From contig JAFQSY010000037.1 in assembly GCA_017409265.1 (NCBI GenBank), positions 31,230-95,229 on the forward strand: a DNA stretch of 64,000 nucleotides, written 5' to 3'. Position 1 is the stretch's first letter. Each line of letters starts with the position of its first letter. The stretch comes from Clostridia bacterium (GTDB taxonomy: Bacteria > Bacillota > Clostridia > Oscillospirales > Acutalibacteraceae). The translations under genes were made by a program, and so were the position numbers. The notes below the pieces were generated by a model. The model was not told the DNA's origin. It ran no database searches and worked only from the letters and a program-made list of their open reading frames with translations. Below are positions 1 through 9,224 of this stretch, piece after piece.

Positions 1-1
1 G

Positions 2-871
2 CTTGCAAAAGAAGGACTTTTTGATTCCGAAAGAAAAAAGCCTATCCCCGCATATCCAATGAGAGTCGGCGTTGTAACATCTCCGACGGGTGCGGCGATT
101 AGGGATATAATAAATGTTATTTCACGGCGCTTTCCGCTTACAGAGCTGGTTTTGTGCCCCGTTGCGGTGCAGGGCGATTATTCCGCTCCGCAGATTAAGG
201 CGGCAATTGAGCTTTTTAACGAAGAAAAGGCGGCGGATGTGCTGATAGTCGGCAGAGGCGGCGGCTCGGTTGAAGAGCTTTGGGCATTCAACGAAGAAAT
301 AGTAGCAAGAGCTGTTGCGGCAAGTGAAATACCGATAATTTCGGCGGTAGGACATGAAACGGATTTTACTATCTGCGATTTTGCGGCAGATTTAAGAGCG
401 CCTACCCCTTCAGCGGCGGCAGAGCTGGCTGTGCCTGACAGCTTTCAGCAACGTGAGATGCTGCTTTCCGCTTTCCGAAGAATGGATTCTGCCGTTGCGG
501 ACAGAATCGGTACTCAGCGTGCAATGCTTGAGATGAAAAAGGCGGCTCTTGAACGAATGAGTCCTAAAAATTACATTGACAATCTCTGCGTCAGATGCGA
601 CAGAGCGGTTATGGCGATAGATTCCGCCGTAAAGCATGAAATTGCTGTCAAATCCAAGGATTTTTCAGCTCTCTGTGCAAAGCTTGATGCGATGAGTCCG
701 CTGAAAATTCTTGCAAGGGGCTACGGAGTTGCAAGCAAGGGCGGCAAGATAATTTCCGATATCATGTCCGTTGAAAAGGGCGATATGATTAGTGTTATGC
801 TCCATGGCGGCGATATCGAATGCGAAGTTAAAGAAGTGAAGGTTAACAGCTATGAAAAATATGACTTATGA
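2..871 (+). CDS. xseA: Exodeoxyribonuclease VII large subunit (5' end outside window)
   Basis: Large subunit of exonuclease VII, which degrades single-stranded DNA together with XseB. The reading frame is open from base 2, so about 289 C-terminal residues are present and the N-terminal OB-fold is missing because the window starts inside the gene. The visible part begins just before the family hallmark [11 protein letters not shown] and contains [14 protein letters not shown], the [10 protein letters not shown] segment and [12 protein letters not shown], followed by a helical C-terminal region ending in an ILARGYG segment, all standard for XseA. An internal ATG at 59 lies inside conserved sequence and is not a real start. 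The 3' end overlaps xseB by 20 bases, indicating translational coupling. Confidence 0.96.
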   Translation, partial: LAKEGLFDSERKKPIPAYPMRVGVVTSPTGAAIRDIINVISRRFPLTELVLCPVAVQGDYSAPQIKAAIELFNEEKAADVLIVGRGGGSVEELWAFNEEIVARAVAASEIPIISAVGHETDFTICDFAADLRAPTPSAAAELAVPDSFQQREMLLSAFRRMDSAVADRIGTQRAMLEMKKAALERMSPKNYIDNLCVRCDRAVMAIDSAVKHEIAVKSKDFSALCAKLDAMSPLKILARGYGVASKGGKIISDIMSVEKGDMISVMLHGGDIECEVKEVKVNSYEKYDL

Positions 872-1049
872 AAAAGCCGTTGAAAGGCTTGAAGAAATTG
901 TGGACAAGCTTGAAAACGGAAATCTTCCGCTTGAAGAAATGATGAAGCTCTATGAAGAGGGTACGGTGCTTGCTTCAAAGTGCGCAAAAAGCCTTGATGA
1001 GGCGCAGCTTAAAATTACCGAGCTTTCAGCAGGAAAGGGCGATAACTGA
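852..1049 (+). CDS. xseB: Exodeoxyribonuclease VII small subunit
   Basis: Small helical subunit of exonuclease VII; several copies bind the XseA C-terminal region. At 65 residues it has the normal family length, and it carries the conserved [18 protein letters not shown] and [13 protein letters not shown] segments. It starts inside the end of xseA. A second ATG at 861 would give a protein only three residues shorter; the first gives the better overlap with the conserved N-terminus. Its TGA overlaps the ATG of the following prenyl transferase gene, so the three genes are one translation-coupled unit. Confidence 0.95.
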   Translation: MKNMTYEKAVERLEEIVDKLENGNLPLEEMMKLYEEGTVLASKCAKSLDEAQLKITELSAGKGDN

Positions 1050-1951
1050 TGTCTGATTTTGAAAAGCGAAGTTCAGAATATACAAAACTGATTAATTCTG
1101 CAGTTTCGGAATATGTTTCGGCAAAGTCTTTTGAGGGCAGAGAATCCTCGGGACTTGAAATGATGCTTGAAGCAATGGCGTATTCCCTTGAAAACGGAGG
1201 CAAAAGAATAAGACCCCTGCTGACTCTCGAATTTTGCCGTGTGTGCGGTGGGGATTATAAGAAAGCTCTTCCGTTTGCAATCGGAGTTGAGATGATACAC
1301 ACATATTCGCTTATCCACGACGATTTGCCGTGTATGGATGACGATGATATGAGAAGAGGTAAGCCGTCAAGCCATAAGGTTTTCGGCTATGCAAATGCAC
1401 TCCTTGCGGGCGATTCGCTTTTGACTCTTGCGTTTGAAACTGTTCTTTCTGCACCCGATATCAGCGGTGAAATCAAAGCAAGGGCAGGTTTTGAACTTGC
1501 AAAGGCGGCAGGTTGCTCGGGTATGATTGCGGGGCAGGTTATGGACCTTGCAAATGAAGGCAGGGCGGCATCTCTTGATGATGTTATGGCAACTGATAAA
1601 CGTAAAACAGGTGAATTGATAAGGGTTTCGGCTCTTCTTGGCTGTATTGTTGCAGGAGCAGATGAAGAAAAAATAAAAGCGGCAGAAAAATATTGCGAAA
1701 ATATCGGCCTTGCGTTCCAGATTGTTGATGATATTCTGGATGTGACAAGCGATGAGGAAACTCTCGGAAAGCCCGTAGGCAGCGACAGCGAAAACGAAAA
1801 GTCGACCTATGTTTCGCTTCTCGGTCTTGATGAGTCATCGCGCTATGCTTCGGAGCTTACAGCAAAAGCAAAGGAAGCGCTTGAATTTTTCGGCAGTGAA
1901 GGAGAATTTCTGCTTGAGCTTGCGGATAGGCTCTCAGGCAGAAAAAGCTGA
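1049..1951 (+). CDS. ispA: Farnesyl/geranyl diphosphate synthase (polyprenyl synthetase)
   Basis: Condenses isopentenyl diphosphate with allylic diphosphates to make geranyl and farnesyl diphosphate. It is 300 residues, normal for IspA. The first aspartate-rich motif begins at Asp91 (DDLPCMDDDDMRRG) and the second at Asp227 (DDILD), with the GGKRIRPLL substrate-binding segment near residue 50. The two extra residues inside the first Asp-rich motif are typical of bacterial IspA-type short-chain synthases. It is followed by dxs, so two isoprenoid genes are adjacent, a standard Firmicutes arrangement. The exact product chain length cannot be read from the sequence. Confidence 0.94.
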   Translation: MSDFEKRSSEYTKLINSAVSEYVSAKSFEGRESSGLEMMLEAMAYSLENGGKRIRPLLTLEFCRVCGGDYKKALPFAIGVEMIHTYSLIHDDLPCMDDDDMRRGKPSSHKVFGYANALLAGDSLLTLAFETVLSAPDISGEIKARAGFELAKAAGCSGMIAGQVMDLANEGRAASLDDVMATDKRKTGELIRVSALLGCIVAGADEEKIKAAEKYCENIGLAFQIVDDILDVTSDEETLGKPVGSDSENEKSTYVSLLGLDESSRYASELTAKAKEALEFFGSEGEFLLELADRLSGRKS

Positions 1952-1956
1952 TTTTT

Positions 1957-3843
1957 ATGGATAATCATATTAATAAAAAAAATATTCTTTCAAATATAAA
2001 GAATCCTGCAGATGTGAAGAAGTTGAGTGACGGCGAGCTTGAATTGCTGTGTACCGAAATCCGCCAGACTCTTATTGATACCGTCGCTTCAAACGGCGGT
2101 CATCTTGCTTCAAATCTCGGGACTGTTGAACTGACCGTTGCGCTTCATAAGTCGTTCAATTCGCCCGAAGATAAAATAATATGGGATGTCGGTCATCAGG
2201 CTTATACTCACAAGCTTCTGACGGGCAGATACGGTGCATTTTCAACCTTGCGAAGGGAAAACGGAATTTCCGGATTCACAAGACCTGACGAAAGCGAGCA
2301 TGACAGTTTTTATGAAGGCCATGCAGGTGTTTCCATTTCGCAGGCAGCAGGAATTGCGGCTGCAAATGCAATAAAAGGGAGCAAGAACTATGCAGTTGCC
2401 GTTATCGGTGACGGCTCTTTCGGCAACGGAATGGCGTATGAAGCCCTCAATCATGCAGGCTCAACAAAATCAAAGCTTATTGTTATTCTCAATGATAATG
2501 AGATGTCGATTTCCGAAAATGTCGGCGCAATGGCAAGGTATCTTGCGAAGGTAAGGTCGAAGCCCGAATACTATCGTTTTAAGGCAGGTACGGAAAAGAC
2601 TCTCAAAAAAATACCAGTTGTCGGCGAGTCGCTGGCAAAACACATTTTTAAACTCAAGGCTACTCTGAAAAACATAATATACTCAAGCTCGTTTTTTGAA
2701 GATTTGGGTTTCAGATATATCGGACCTATCGACGGTCACGATATTAACGGACTTTGCGAGGCTATGAACAGCGCAAAAATGATTTCTGTTCCCGTTGTAA
2801 TTCATATTAATACACTCAAGGGCAGGGGATATGATTTCGCGGAGATTTCTCCCGAAAGATTCCATGGGATTTCAAGGTTTGACGTTGTCACGGGTGAACC
2901 TGCAAGCAGTTCGGACAGTTATTCCGCTCATTTCGGAAAGACTCTCTGCGATTTTGCCGCAAAGGATAAGCGCATATGCGCCGTAACCGCTGCAATGGCA
3001 CTTGGTACGGGTCTTGATGAATTTTCGAAAACCTATCCTGAAAGATTTTTTGATGTGGGTATCGCAGAAGAACATGCGGTTACCTTTGCAAGCGGACTTT
3101 CGGCAGGCGGAATGCTTCCTGTTTTTGCGGTTTATTCGACGTTTCTTCAAAGATGCGCCGATCAGCTTATCCATGACTGTGCGCTCCAACGCAAAAAGAC
3201 TGTTATAGCGGTCGACAGAGCAGGATTTGTAGGCGAGGACGGCGAAACTCATCAGGGTCTCTTTGATGTTTCTCTTGTCAGAAGTTTGCCTAATACAACC
3301 GTCTATTCACCTGCAACTTATGCGGAAATGAGCAAGGCATTTTATAACGCTTTCTATAAAGACGATAACCTTATTGTTATCAGATATCCGAGGGGATGCA
3401 TGCCTGAAACTACTGAAAACGTCGAGACATTCGGCGATTATTCCGTTATCGGAAGTCCCGATGCAAGGATTGCTCTTGTAACTTACGGCAGACTTTATTT
3501 CAATGCTCTTGAAGCAAAGAAGCTCCTTTCTGAAAAGGCTATTGAAATAAAAATTGTGAAGCTGAATAAAATCAAACCTGTTCCAGAAGAGTCCGTTGAG
3601 GCTGTCGGTGGTTGTGATGCCGTTTTCTTCTTTGAAGAGGGAATGCGAAGCGGCGGAGTTGCCGAAGGATTTGCATCAATGCTCTGCGAAAACGGCTTTA
3701 GCGGAAAATATTCAATAACTGCGGTTGACGGAGAATTTGTCAGCCACGCAAGAGTTTCAAGACTTATGGAAAAATATTCTATGAGCCCCGAGAAAATGGT
3801 TCTTTTAATAGAAAATGAGGTTGCATTATGGGCAAAAAATTAA
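1957..3843 (+). CDS. dxs: 1-deoxy-D-xylulose-5-phosphate synthase
   Basis: Thiamine-diphosphate enzyme that joins pyruvate and glyceraldehyde 3-phosphate, the first step of the MEP isoprenoid pathway. The 628-residue length is full size. Visible are DVGHQAYTHKLLTGR near residue 75, the thiamine/Mg motif GDGSFGNGMAYEALNHAG from Gly151, the transketolase central domain with DVGIAEEHAVTFASGLS near residue 365 carrying the catalytic Glu, and the HQGLFDVSL segment. The start ATG follows the ispA stop by five bases with only a weak ribosome-binding site, suggesting coupling. The 3' end overlaps tlyA by 16 bases. Confidence 0.96.
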   Translation: MDNHINKKNILSNIKNPADVKKLSDGELELLCTEIRQTLIDTVASNGGHLASNLGTVELTVALHKSFNSPEDKIIWDVGHQAYTHKLLTGRYGAFSTLRRENGISGFTRPDESEHDSFYEGHAGVSISQAAGIAAANAIKGSKNYAVAVIGDGSFGNGMAYEALNHAGSTKSKLIVILNDNEMSISENVGAMARYLAKVRSKPEYYRFKAGTEKTLKKIPVVGESLAKHIFKLKATLKNIIYSSSFFEDLGFRYIGPIDGHDINGLCEAMNSAKMISVPVVIHINTLKGRGYDFAEISPERFHGISRFDVVTGEPASSSDSYSAHFGKTLCDFAAKDKRICAVTAAMALGTGLDEFSKTYPERFFDVGIAEEHAVTFASGLSAGGMLPVFAVYSTFLQRCADQLIHDCALQRKKTVIAVDRAGFVGEDGETHQGLFDVSLVRSLPNTTVYSPATYAEMSKAFYNAFYKDDNLIVIRYPRGCMPETTENVETFGDYSVIGSPDARIALVTYGRLYFNALEAKKLLSEKAIEIKIVKLNKIKPVPEESVEAVGGCDAVFFFEEGMRSGGVAEGFASMLCENGFSGKYSITAVDGEFVSHARVSRLMEKYSMSPEKMVLLIENEVALWAKN

Positions 3844-4637
3844 GGCTGGATGTAGCTGTGTTTGAAAGAGGCTTTGCCGAAACGAGAGAAAAGGCAAAGG
3901 CGATGATAATGGCAGGCAGCGTCTATCTTAACGGTCAGAAGGCTCTAAAGGGCGGCGTTGAGGTTAAGGAAACCGATGTTATTGAGGTCAGGGGAGCAGT
4001 GAATCCCTTTGTCAGCAGAGGCGGACTCAAGCTCAATAAGGCTGTTTCGAGCTTCGGACTTGAGCTTAAAGACTGCGTATGTATGGATATCGGTGCATCA
4101 ACGGGCGGTTTTACCGACTGTATGCTGACGAACGGTGCAAAAAAGGTTTATGCAATCGATGTCGGCTACGGTCAGCTTGCATGGAAGCTTCGTTGCGACG
4201 AAAGAGTTATAAATCTTGAACGAACAAATTTCAGGTATGTAACAAGAGAGCAGGTGCCCGACGAGGTTGATTTTGCATCGGTAGATGTTTCGTTTATATC
4301 TCTAAAGCTGATTCTTCCTGTTATGCATACTCTTTTGAGAAACGGCGGACGTTCGGTGTGTCTTATCAAGCCGCAGTTTGAAGCAGGCAGAGAGAATATC
4401 GGTAAAAAAGGTGTTGTTCGAGATAAATCCGTTCATGCGGATGTTGTTAAAAGCATAACTTTGTTTGCAAGTGAAAACGGATTTAAGGTTATAGATGTTG
4501 ACTTTTCGCCCATTAAAGGACCCGAAGGTAACATAGAATATCTCATGTATATTGAAAAAAGCGATTCAGGCGAAATGCTCTGGAACGGTTCTGTTGAAGA
4601 GCTTGTTGAGCGTTCGCACGAAAATCTTGATAAATAA
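3828..4637 (+). CDS. tlyA: TlyA family rRNA (cytidine-2'-O)-methyltransferase
   Basis: 269-residue TlyA/hemolysin-A family protein. The N-terminal S4 RNA-binding domain occupies about residues 1-65 (RLDVAVFERGF, REKAKAMIMAGSVYLNG). An FtsJ-type SAM-dependent methyltransferase domain follows, with FVSRGGLKL, the SAM motif MDIGASTGGFTDCML near residue 87, and VSFISLKLILP. Family members methylate 16S and/or 23S rRNA 2'-hydroxyls; the older haemolysin name is not a demonstrated activity here. It overlaps the end of dxs and lies 14 bases before nadK in the conserved ispA-dxs-tlyA-nadK-argR-recN order. Confidence 0.93.
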   Translation: MGKKLRLDVAVFERGFAETREKAKAMIMAGSVYLNGQKALKGGVEVKETDVIEVRGAVNPFVSRGGLKLNKAVSSFGLELKDCVCMDIGASTGGFTDCMLTNGAKKVYAIDVGYGQLAWKLRCDERVINLERTNFRYVTREQVPDEVDFASVDVSFISLKLILPVMHTLLRNGGRSVCLIKPQFEAGRENIGKKGVVRDKSVHADVVKSITLFASENGFKVIDVDFSPIKGPEGNIEYLMYIEKSDSGEMLWNGSVEELVERSHENLDK

Positions 4638-4651
4638 TCGGGGGTGAGAGA

Positions 4652-5500
4652 ATGAAAATTGCTCTTATGCCGAACTTAACCCGCTCCGAGGCGTTCGGAG
4701 TAACGGGCAGGATATGCGAAAGTCTGAAAAAACTTGGTGCGGAATACTGCTTTCTTCCCGAAAATAAAAATGATTTCGAGTTTACGGGAGCAAAGTTTCT
4801 GCCTGAAGAAGAGGCAATCGGCGGCTGCGATGCAGTTATCGCAATCGGCGGTGACGGTTCGATAATTCATGCAGCAAAGCTTGCAGCGGTAAGACAAAAG
4901 CCGATTCTCGGAGTTAATGCAGGCAGGCTTGCTTTTATGGCAGGACTCGAAGATAATGAACTCCATCTTCTTTCACGCCTGATAGATGAGGATTATACCC
5001 TCGATAAAAGGCTGATGCTTAAAACAGGTATAGTCTGCGGCGGTGAAACCGTGAATTGCGATTACTGTGTCAATGATACATTGATAACCAACAAAGAAAA
5101 ACAGCGCATGACGGCAATCAATGTTGCGCTTGACGGTAATATTTTTAACAGCTACTTATGCGACGGAGTGCTTATTTCAACCCCAACGGGTTCAACCGCA
5201 TATTCACTTTCAGCTGGAGGACCGATTGTTGACCCTGAACTTGAAAGTATTTTGTTGACTCCTCTCTGTCCTCATTCTCTTGTTGACCGTTCGCTTGTGT
5301 TCAGACCCGATGCGGTCATAACGGTTGAATCTGATGAGGAAAGTCCTCTCTGCATTTCAAATGACGGAACAGAGCCTGTCAATATTGAGCCGGGCCGCAA
5401 GGCAATCATTTCGCGAGCGGAATTTACTGCGAATTTTATCAGAATCAAGTCGGATAACTTTATAGATATACTTTATAAGAAATTAGCCCAGCGAAGATAA
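4652..5500 (+). CDS. nadK: NAD kinase
   Basis: ATP- or polyphosphate-dependent kinase converting NAD to NADP. It has 282 residues, with the signature GGDGS in IAIGGDGSIIHAAKL near residue 68, the NDTLITNKEK segment near residue 148, and the glycine-rich TPTGSTAYSLSAGGPIV segment near residue 180 that binds the dinucleotide. A strong ribosome-binding site (GGGGGTGAG) sits just upstream of the ATG. It lies between tlyA and argR with short gaps, in the same transcription unit. Confidence 0.95.
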   Translation: MKIALMPNLTRSEAFGVTGRICESLKKLGAEYCFLPENKNDFEFTGAKFLPEEEAIGGCDAVIAIGGDGSIIHAAKLAAVRQKPILGVNAGRLAFMAGLEDNELHLLSRLIDEDYTLDKRLMLKTGIVCGGETVNCDYCVNDTLITNKEKQRMTAINVALDGNIFNSYLCDGVLISTPTGSTAYSLSAGGPIVDPELESILLTPLCPHSLVDRSLVFRPDAVITVESDEESPLCISNDGTEPVNIEPGRKAIISRAEFTANFIRIKSDNFIDILYKKLAQRR

Positions 5501-5519
5501 AAATTAAGGAGTGTAAAAG

Positions 5520-5969
5520 GTGAAAAAGAAAAGACATGAAGCGATAATCAGACTGATAGAGCAGCATTGCCTCTCAACCCAGACTGATTTGCTCGAGATG
5601 TTAAGTAAGGAAGGCTTTGAAACAACCCAGGCAACAATTTCAAGGGATATCAAGGATTTAAGACTTATCAAAAAGGTTGATGAACTTGGCAGAAGCCGCT
5701 ATGCTGTTGATACGGGCGATTCAGGTGAGCTTCTCGGTAAATACAGAAGTATTTTTGCTCATTCTGTCATTTCTGCGGATTATGCAGGCAATACCCTTGT
5801 TATCCGTTGCTATACCGGTATGGCACAGGCAGCATGTGCTGCTCTTGATTCAATGCATTGGGAGGGACTTGTCGGCACTCTTGCAGGCGATGACACTATT
5901 TTTGCGCTCTGCAGAACTCCCGAGCATGCAAACCGGATGAAAGAAGCAATTGCCGAGCTTGTCGGCTGA
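5520..5969 (+). CDS. argR: Arginine repressor ArgR/AhrC
   Basis: 149-residue arginine-responsive repressor of arginine biosynthesis. The N-terminal winged helix contains the signature TQATISRDIKDLRL near residue 40, and the C-terminal domain shows the arginine-binding hexamer region with IRCYTGMAQAACAALDSM and GTLAGDDTIFALCRT. The start is a GTG at 5520, supported by an AAGGAG site at 5506-5511. In Firmicutes argR is often placed beside recN, as here. No arginine biosynthesis genes are in the window, so its targets lie elsewhere. Confidence 0.95.
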   Translation: MKKKRHEAIIRLIEQHCLSTQTDLLEMLSKEGFETTQATISRDIKDLRLIKKVDELGRSRYAVDTGDSGELLGKYRSIFAHSVISADYAGNTLVIRCYTGMAQAACAALDSMHWEGLVGTLAGDDTIFALCRTPEHANRMKEAIAELVG

Positions 5970-5994
5970 TTTCCTGAAGGGAAGAATAATAAAT

Positions 5995-7665
5995 ATGTTA
6001 ATCGGTTTAAAAATCGAGAATATTGCCGTTATTGAGAGTGCAGAGCTTGAATTTGACTGCGGACTCAATGTTATGACGGGTGAAACGGGTGCGGGTAAAT
6101 CCATTGTTATTGATGCGATTAACGCCGTGCTCGGCGAACGCACGTCAAGAGAGCTTATCCGTTCGGGTGCGGACAGTGCAAAGGTTTATGCATCCTTTGC
6201 GGATATAGGCGAAGAAACGCAGCGTATTCTTGATGAAATGGGCATTGAAAAAATGCCTGATAACACTCTTGTTCTCAGTCGTTCTTTGAGCCTTTCGGGA
6301 AAGAATATATGCCGTATAAACGGCTGCCCCGCAACGGTTTCCGCTCTTAAGGAAATCGGCTCGGGTCTTATTAACATTCACGGTCAGCATGACAGTCAGG
6401 CACTTCTTTCTCCCGATAAGCATTGCGGATTTATTGACAGCCTTGCGGAAAATGCGGATTTGAGAAGTGAATACAGGAAGGTCTTTACTAACCTTGTTTC
6501 GGTTAAAAAAGAGCTTGATTCTCTTTATGATACGAGGGATGAAAAAACGGCAAGGCTTGATTATTTAAGCTTTCAGATTGATGAAATAGAGAATGCGAAT
6601 ATCCGTATAGGTGAAAGAGAAGAACTTTCAAAAGAAAAGGAGCTTCTTCAGCACAGCGGCAAGGTTATTAAATCTCTTGAAAATGCCTATTCGGCTCTAA
6701 AAAGCGATAACGGTATTTTAACAGGTGTTGAGGAATGCGCAGGTGAGCTTGAAAGAGCTTCAAAATATTACGAGAATGCTCAAAATGCTGCAAAGGGCAT
6801 AAGGGAAATATCATATGAGCTTTCAGATTTTTCGGCAGAGGTCAGGGGTCTTATAGACAGCTTTGATTATAACCCCGAAAAGCTTACGGCAATTAATGAA
6901 AGGCTTGATTTTCTCTACCGTCTTTCCATGAAATACGGAAAGGAAGAAGAGGATATCCTCTCATACCTTGAAAAATCGCGAAAAGAAAAGAACGAAATAG
7001 AAATATCCGACGAAAGAATATCGGAGCTTGAAGAAAAGCTCTATGCTCTTTCGGATGAAATAAAAATACTTTCGGCACGTCTTACCGAAAGCAGAATGAG
7101 GGCAGCGGCAGAGTTTGAAAAGTGTGTAAAATCAGAGCTTGAGTTTCTCGATATGCCGAAGGTCACTTTTGTCGTTGACAGAAAACAGACTGCGCTCACT
7201 TCAAAGGGTGCCGATGCGATTGAGTTTTTAATCAGCGCAAATCCCGGTCAGGAGCCCAGACCCATTGCGAAAATTGCATCGGGCGGCGAGCTTTCAAGAA
7301 TCATGCTTGCTATCAAAAATGTTCTTTCAGATAAGGATAATATCGGCACGCTGATTTTTGACGAAATTGATACGGGTGTCAGTGGCTCGGCGGCAGAGAA
7401 AATTGCACTTAAGCTCGGCGAAGTGTCAAAGGGTAGGCAGGTTATCTGCGTTACCCATCTTGCTCGTATTGCCGCGCAGGCGGATTGTCATATGAAGATA
7501 ATGAAATCCGTTGACGAAGAAAAAACTTATACTAAAATTGAAAGCCTTGATTTTGATGGCAGAGCATCGGAAATCGCAAGGATTTCGGGCGGCGGCAACA
7601 TAACTGCACTTCAGCTTGAAACAGCGAGAGAAATGCTTAAAAATGCAAAGGAGAAAAAACTATGA
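5995..7665 (+). CDS. recN: DNA repair protein RecN
   Basis: SMC-like ATPase acting early in double-strand break repair. With the ATG at 5995 the protein is 556 residues; the frame extends upstream to a TTG at 5950, but the conserved N-terminus and a GAAGGGA site favour 5995. Walker A is GETGAGKS at residues 29-36. A long coiled-coil middle section spans about 150-400. The signature SGGELSRIMLAIKN and Walker B LIFDEIDTGVSG lie near residues 440-475, with THLARIAAQAD close after. The stop overlaps the next ATG by four bases. Confidence 0.96.
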   Translation: MLIGLKIENIAVIESAELEFDCGLNVMTGETGAGKSIVIDAINAVLGERTSRELIRSGADSAKVYASFADIGEETQRILDEMGIEKMPDNTLVLSRSLSLSGKNICRINGCPATVSALKEIGSGLINIHGQHDSQALLSPDKHCGFIDSLAENADLRSEYRKVFTNLVSVKKELDSLYDTRDEKTARLDYLSFQIDEIENANIRIGEREELSKEKELLQHSGKVIKSLENAYSALKSDNGILTGVEECAGELERASKYYENAQNAAKGIREISYELSDFSAEVRGLIDSFDYNPEKLTAINERLDFLYRLSMKYGKEEEDILSYLEKSRKEKNEIEISDERISELEEKLYALSDEIKILSARLTESRMRAAAEFEKCVKSELEFLDMPKVTFVVDRKQTALTSKGADAIEFLISANPGQEPRPIAKIASGGELSRIMLAIKNVLSDKDNIGTLIFDEIDTGVSGSAAEKIALKLGEVSKGRQVICVTHLARIAAQADCHMKIMKSVDEEKTYTKIESLDFDGRASEIARISGGGNITALQLETAREMLKNAKEKKL

Positions 7666-8435
7666 AATTCGGCGTATGCGTAGGTACCGATATCGAAAAA
7701 ATGAAGCTTATCAAGTCGCTCGGATATGACTATGCAGAGAGCCATTGTCAGGAGTTGGCTAAAAAAACAACAGAGTATCTTGACGAAATGAAGGCAACAG
7801 GTCTGCCTGTTGTTGCGGCGAATTGCTTTATTGGAATGCGAGTTGTCGGAAATGAGCGCAACGATGCGCAGATAAGCGAATATCTTGAAAGACTCTTTAA
7901 AAATGCATCATATCTCGGGCTTAAGTATCTTGTTTTCGGGTCATCGGGCGCAAGAAGAATCCCTGACGGAATGAGCCTTGAAGAGGGCAGGGCACAGATC
8001 GTTGATTTCCTCAGAACGCTTGTCGTTCCAGTTGCGGAAAAATATGACCTGCTTGTCGCAATCGAACCTCTCAGACCTGAAGAATGCAATGCGATAAACA
8101 CAATTTCGGACGGTGTTGAAATCGCAAAAGCAGTCGGTTCGCCTTATGTAAAGGTGCTTGCGGATGTTGCACATATGTATGTTCAGCATGAAAGCATGGA
8201 AAGCCTTCTTAAGTTTAAGGGCTTGGTTGTTCATGCTCATACATCAAATCCCGGCCCTGATCCTGCTCTTGACTGTAAGAGAATTTATCCCAAAAAGGGA
8301 GATGCATTCAGTCAGGCAAGTTTTGTTAATGCCCTTAAGACCATCGGTGTTGAGCATTGCTCGATTGAGGCAAATGTTCTTGATTTTGAGTCTGATGTAA
8401 GAGAAGCATATGAAATACTTAAGGAGTTAAGGTGA
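7662..8435 (+). CDS. Sugar phosphate isomerase/epimerase (xylose isomerase-like TIM barrel)
   Basis: 257-residue AP-endonuclease-2/xylose-isomerase-type TIM barrel. Segments such as VAIEPLRPEECNAINT, VKVLADVAHMYV, VVHAHTSNPG and CSIEANVLDF supply the Glu, Asp, His and Glu residues that bind a divalent metal in this superfamily. Members isomerise or epimerise sugars, inositols or hydroxypyruvate; the substrate cannot be read here. Its ATG overlaps the recN stop, and four bases after its stop an SGNH hydrolase begins, so both are attached to the 3' end of the recN operon and may act on the same carbohydrate. That link is inference. Confidence 0.82.
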   Translation: MKFGVCVGTDIEKMKLIKSLGYDYAESHCQELAKKTTEYLDEMKATGLPVVAANCFIGMRVVGNERNDAQISEYLERLFKNASYLGLKYLVFGSSGARRIPDGMSLEEGRAQIVDFLRTLVVPVAEKYDLLVAIEPLRPEECNAINTISDGVEIAKAVGSPYVKVLADVAHMYVQHESMESLLKFKGLVVHAHTSNPGPDPALDCKRIYPKKGDAFSQASFVNALKTIGVEHCSIEANVLDFESDVREAYEILKELR

Positions 8436-8439
8436 AAAG

Positions 8440-9162
8440 ATGAAGCTTAACAAAAACGATGTTGTTCTTTTTTCTGGTGACTCGATAACCGACGGCAACC
8501 GCGGAAAAAGCATGGACTGTAATCACATTATGGGTCACGGCTATCAGTATATAGTTGCCGGCAGACTCGCACTCGATAATGCAGAGAATATGCCGAAATT
8601 TATCAATAAAGGATATTCGGGTGAAAACGCAGAAGGACTTCTTAAAAAATGGCAGGCAGATGTTATTGATAACAAACCGACTGTTTTAAGCATACTTGTC
8701 GGTGTTAATGACGGCGGCTACGGATATTTTGCGAAGATTACTCCCGACGAAGCGGCAAAACGCCATGAAACAAATCTCCGTGCGATTCTTGAAAAAACAA
8801 GAAATGAACTCGGCGATATCAAGATTATAGTTTGTGAGCCTTTTTATTTTCCTCTTGACAAGTCAGATTATTCCTATAAAAACTCGCCACATCCGGACGG
8901 ATTGGAAGGACCTTTTGAAAGACCCGACAGTCACGACTCCGAGGATTCCGTTGCATACCGTGAAGCGGCAAACAAGAGAATCAGAGCGGCAACAAAAAAG
9001 CTTGCCGAAGAGTTCAACTGTATTTTTGTTCCTCTCTATGATAAGATTAAGGAAAATGCCGAAAGGTCAAGAATAGAGTATTTTGTTTGGGACGGTACTC
9101 ATCCCAGCATTGCGGGCCATATGATTATTGCCGAAGAATGGCTTAAAGCTGTTGAGGCTTGA
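8440..9162 (+). CDS. SGNH/GDSL hydrolase (esterase)
   Basis: 240-residue intracellular SGNH hydrolase with no signal peptide. Block I is VLFSGDSITDGNRG near residue 10 with the catalytic Ser, block III is LVGVNDGGYGY near residue 88, and block V is WDGTHPSIAGH near residue 220 giving the Asp-His pair. Relatives remove acetyl groups from plant polysaccharide oligosaccharides or act as lipases; deacetylation is likely but not proven. It follows the sugar isomerase gene by four bases with an AGGTG site. The stop codon overlaps the -35 element of the tyrS promoter. Confidence 0.85.
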   Translation: MKLNKNDVVLFSGDSITDGNRGKSMDCNHIMGHGYQYIVAGRLALDNAENMPKFINKGYSGENAEGLLKKWQADVIDNKPTVLSILVGVNDGGYGYFAKITPDEAAKRHETNLRAILEKTRNELGDIKIIVCEPFYFPLDKSDYSYKNSPHPDGLEGPFERPDSHDSEDSVAYREAANKRIRAATKKLAEEFNCIFVPLYDKIKENAERSRIEYFVWDGTHPSIAGHMIIAEEWLKAVEA

Positions 9163-9186
9163 CAAAATTATTTTATAATGTATATT
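9159..9186 (+). promoter_or_regulatory. Candidate sigma-A promoter for tyrS
   Basis: TTGACA at 9159-9164 and TATATT at 9181-9186 with a 16-base spacer, about 40 bases before the tyrS start. It overlaps the stop codon of the preceding hydrolase gene and would give tyrS independent expression. The leader is too short for a T-box. Confidence 0.6.
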
Positions 9187-9224
9187 TATAATATCGTAAA
9201 CAATACCGAAAGGATGTAATAATA

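Noticed and set aside
5950-5994. Upstream TTG start for recN
   Set aside because: It would overlap argR and add 15 residues not seen in the family; the ATG at 5995 has a proper site and N-terminus.
9165-9224. T-box leader before tyrS
   Set aside because: Only about 40 bases separate promoter and start; no specifier stem or T-box sequence. The same holds for serS (36-base gap).
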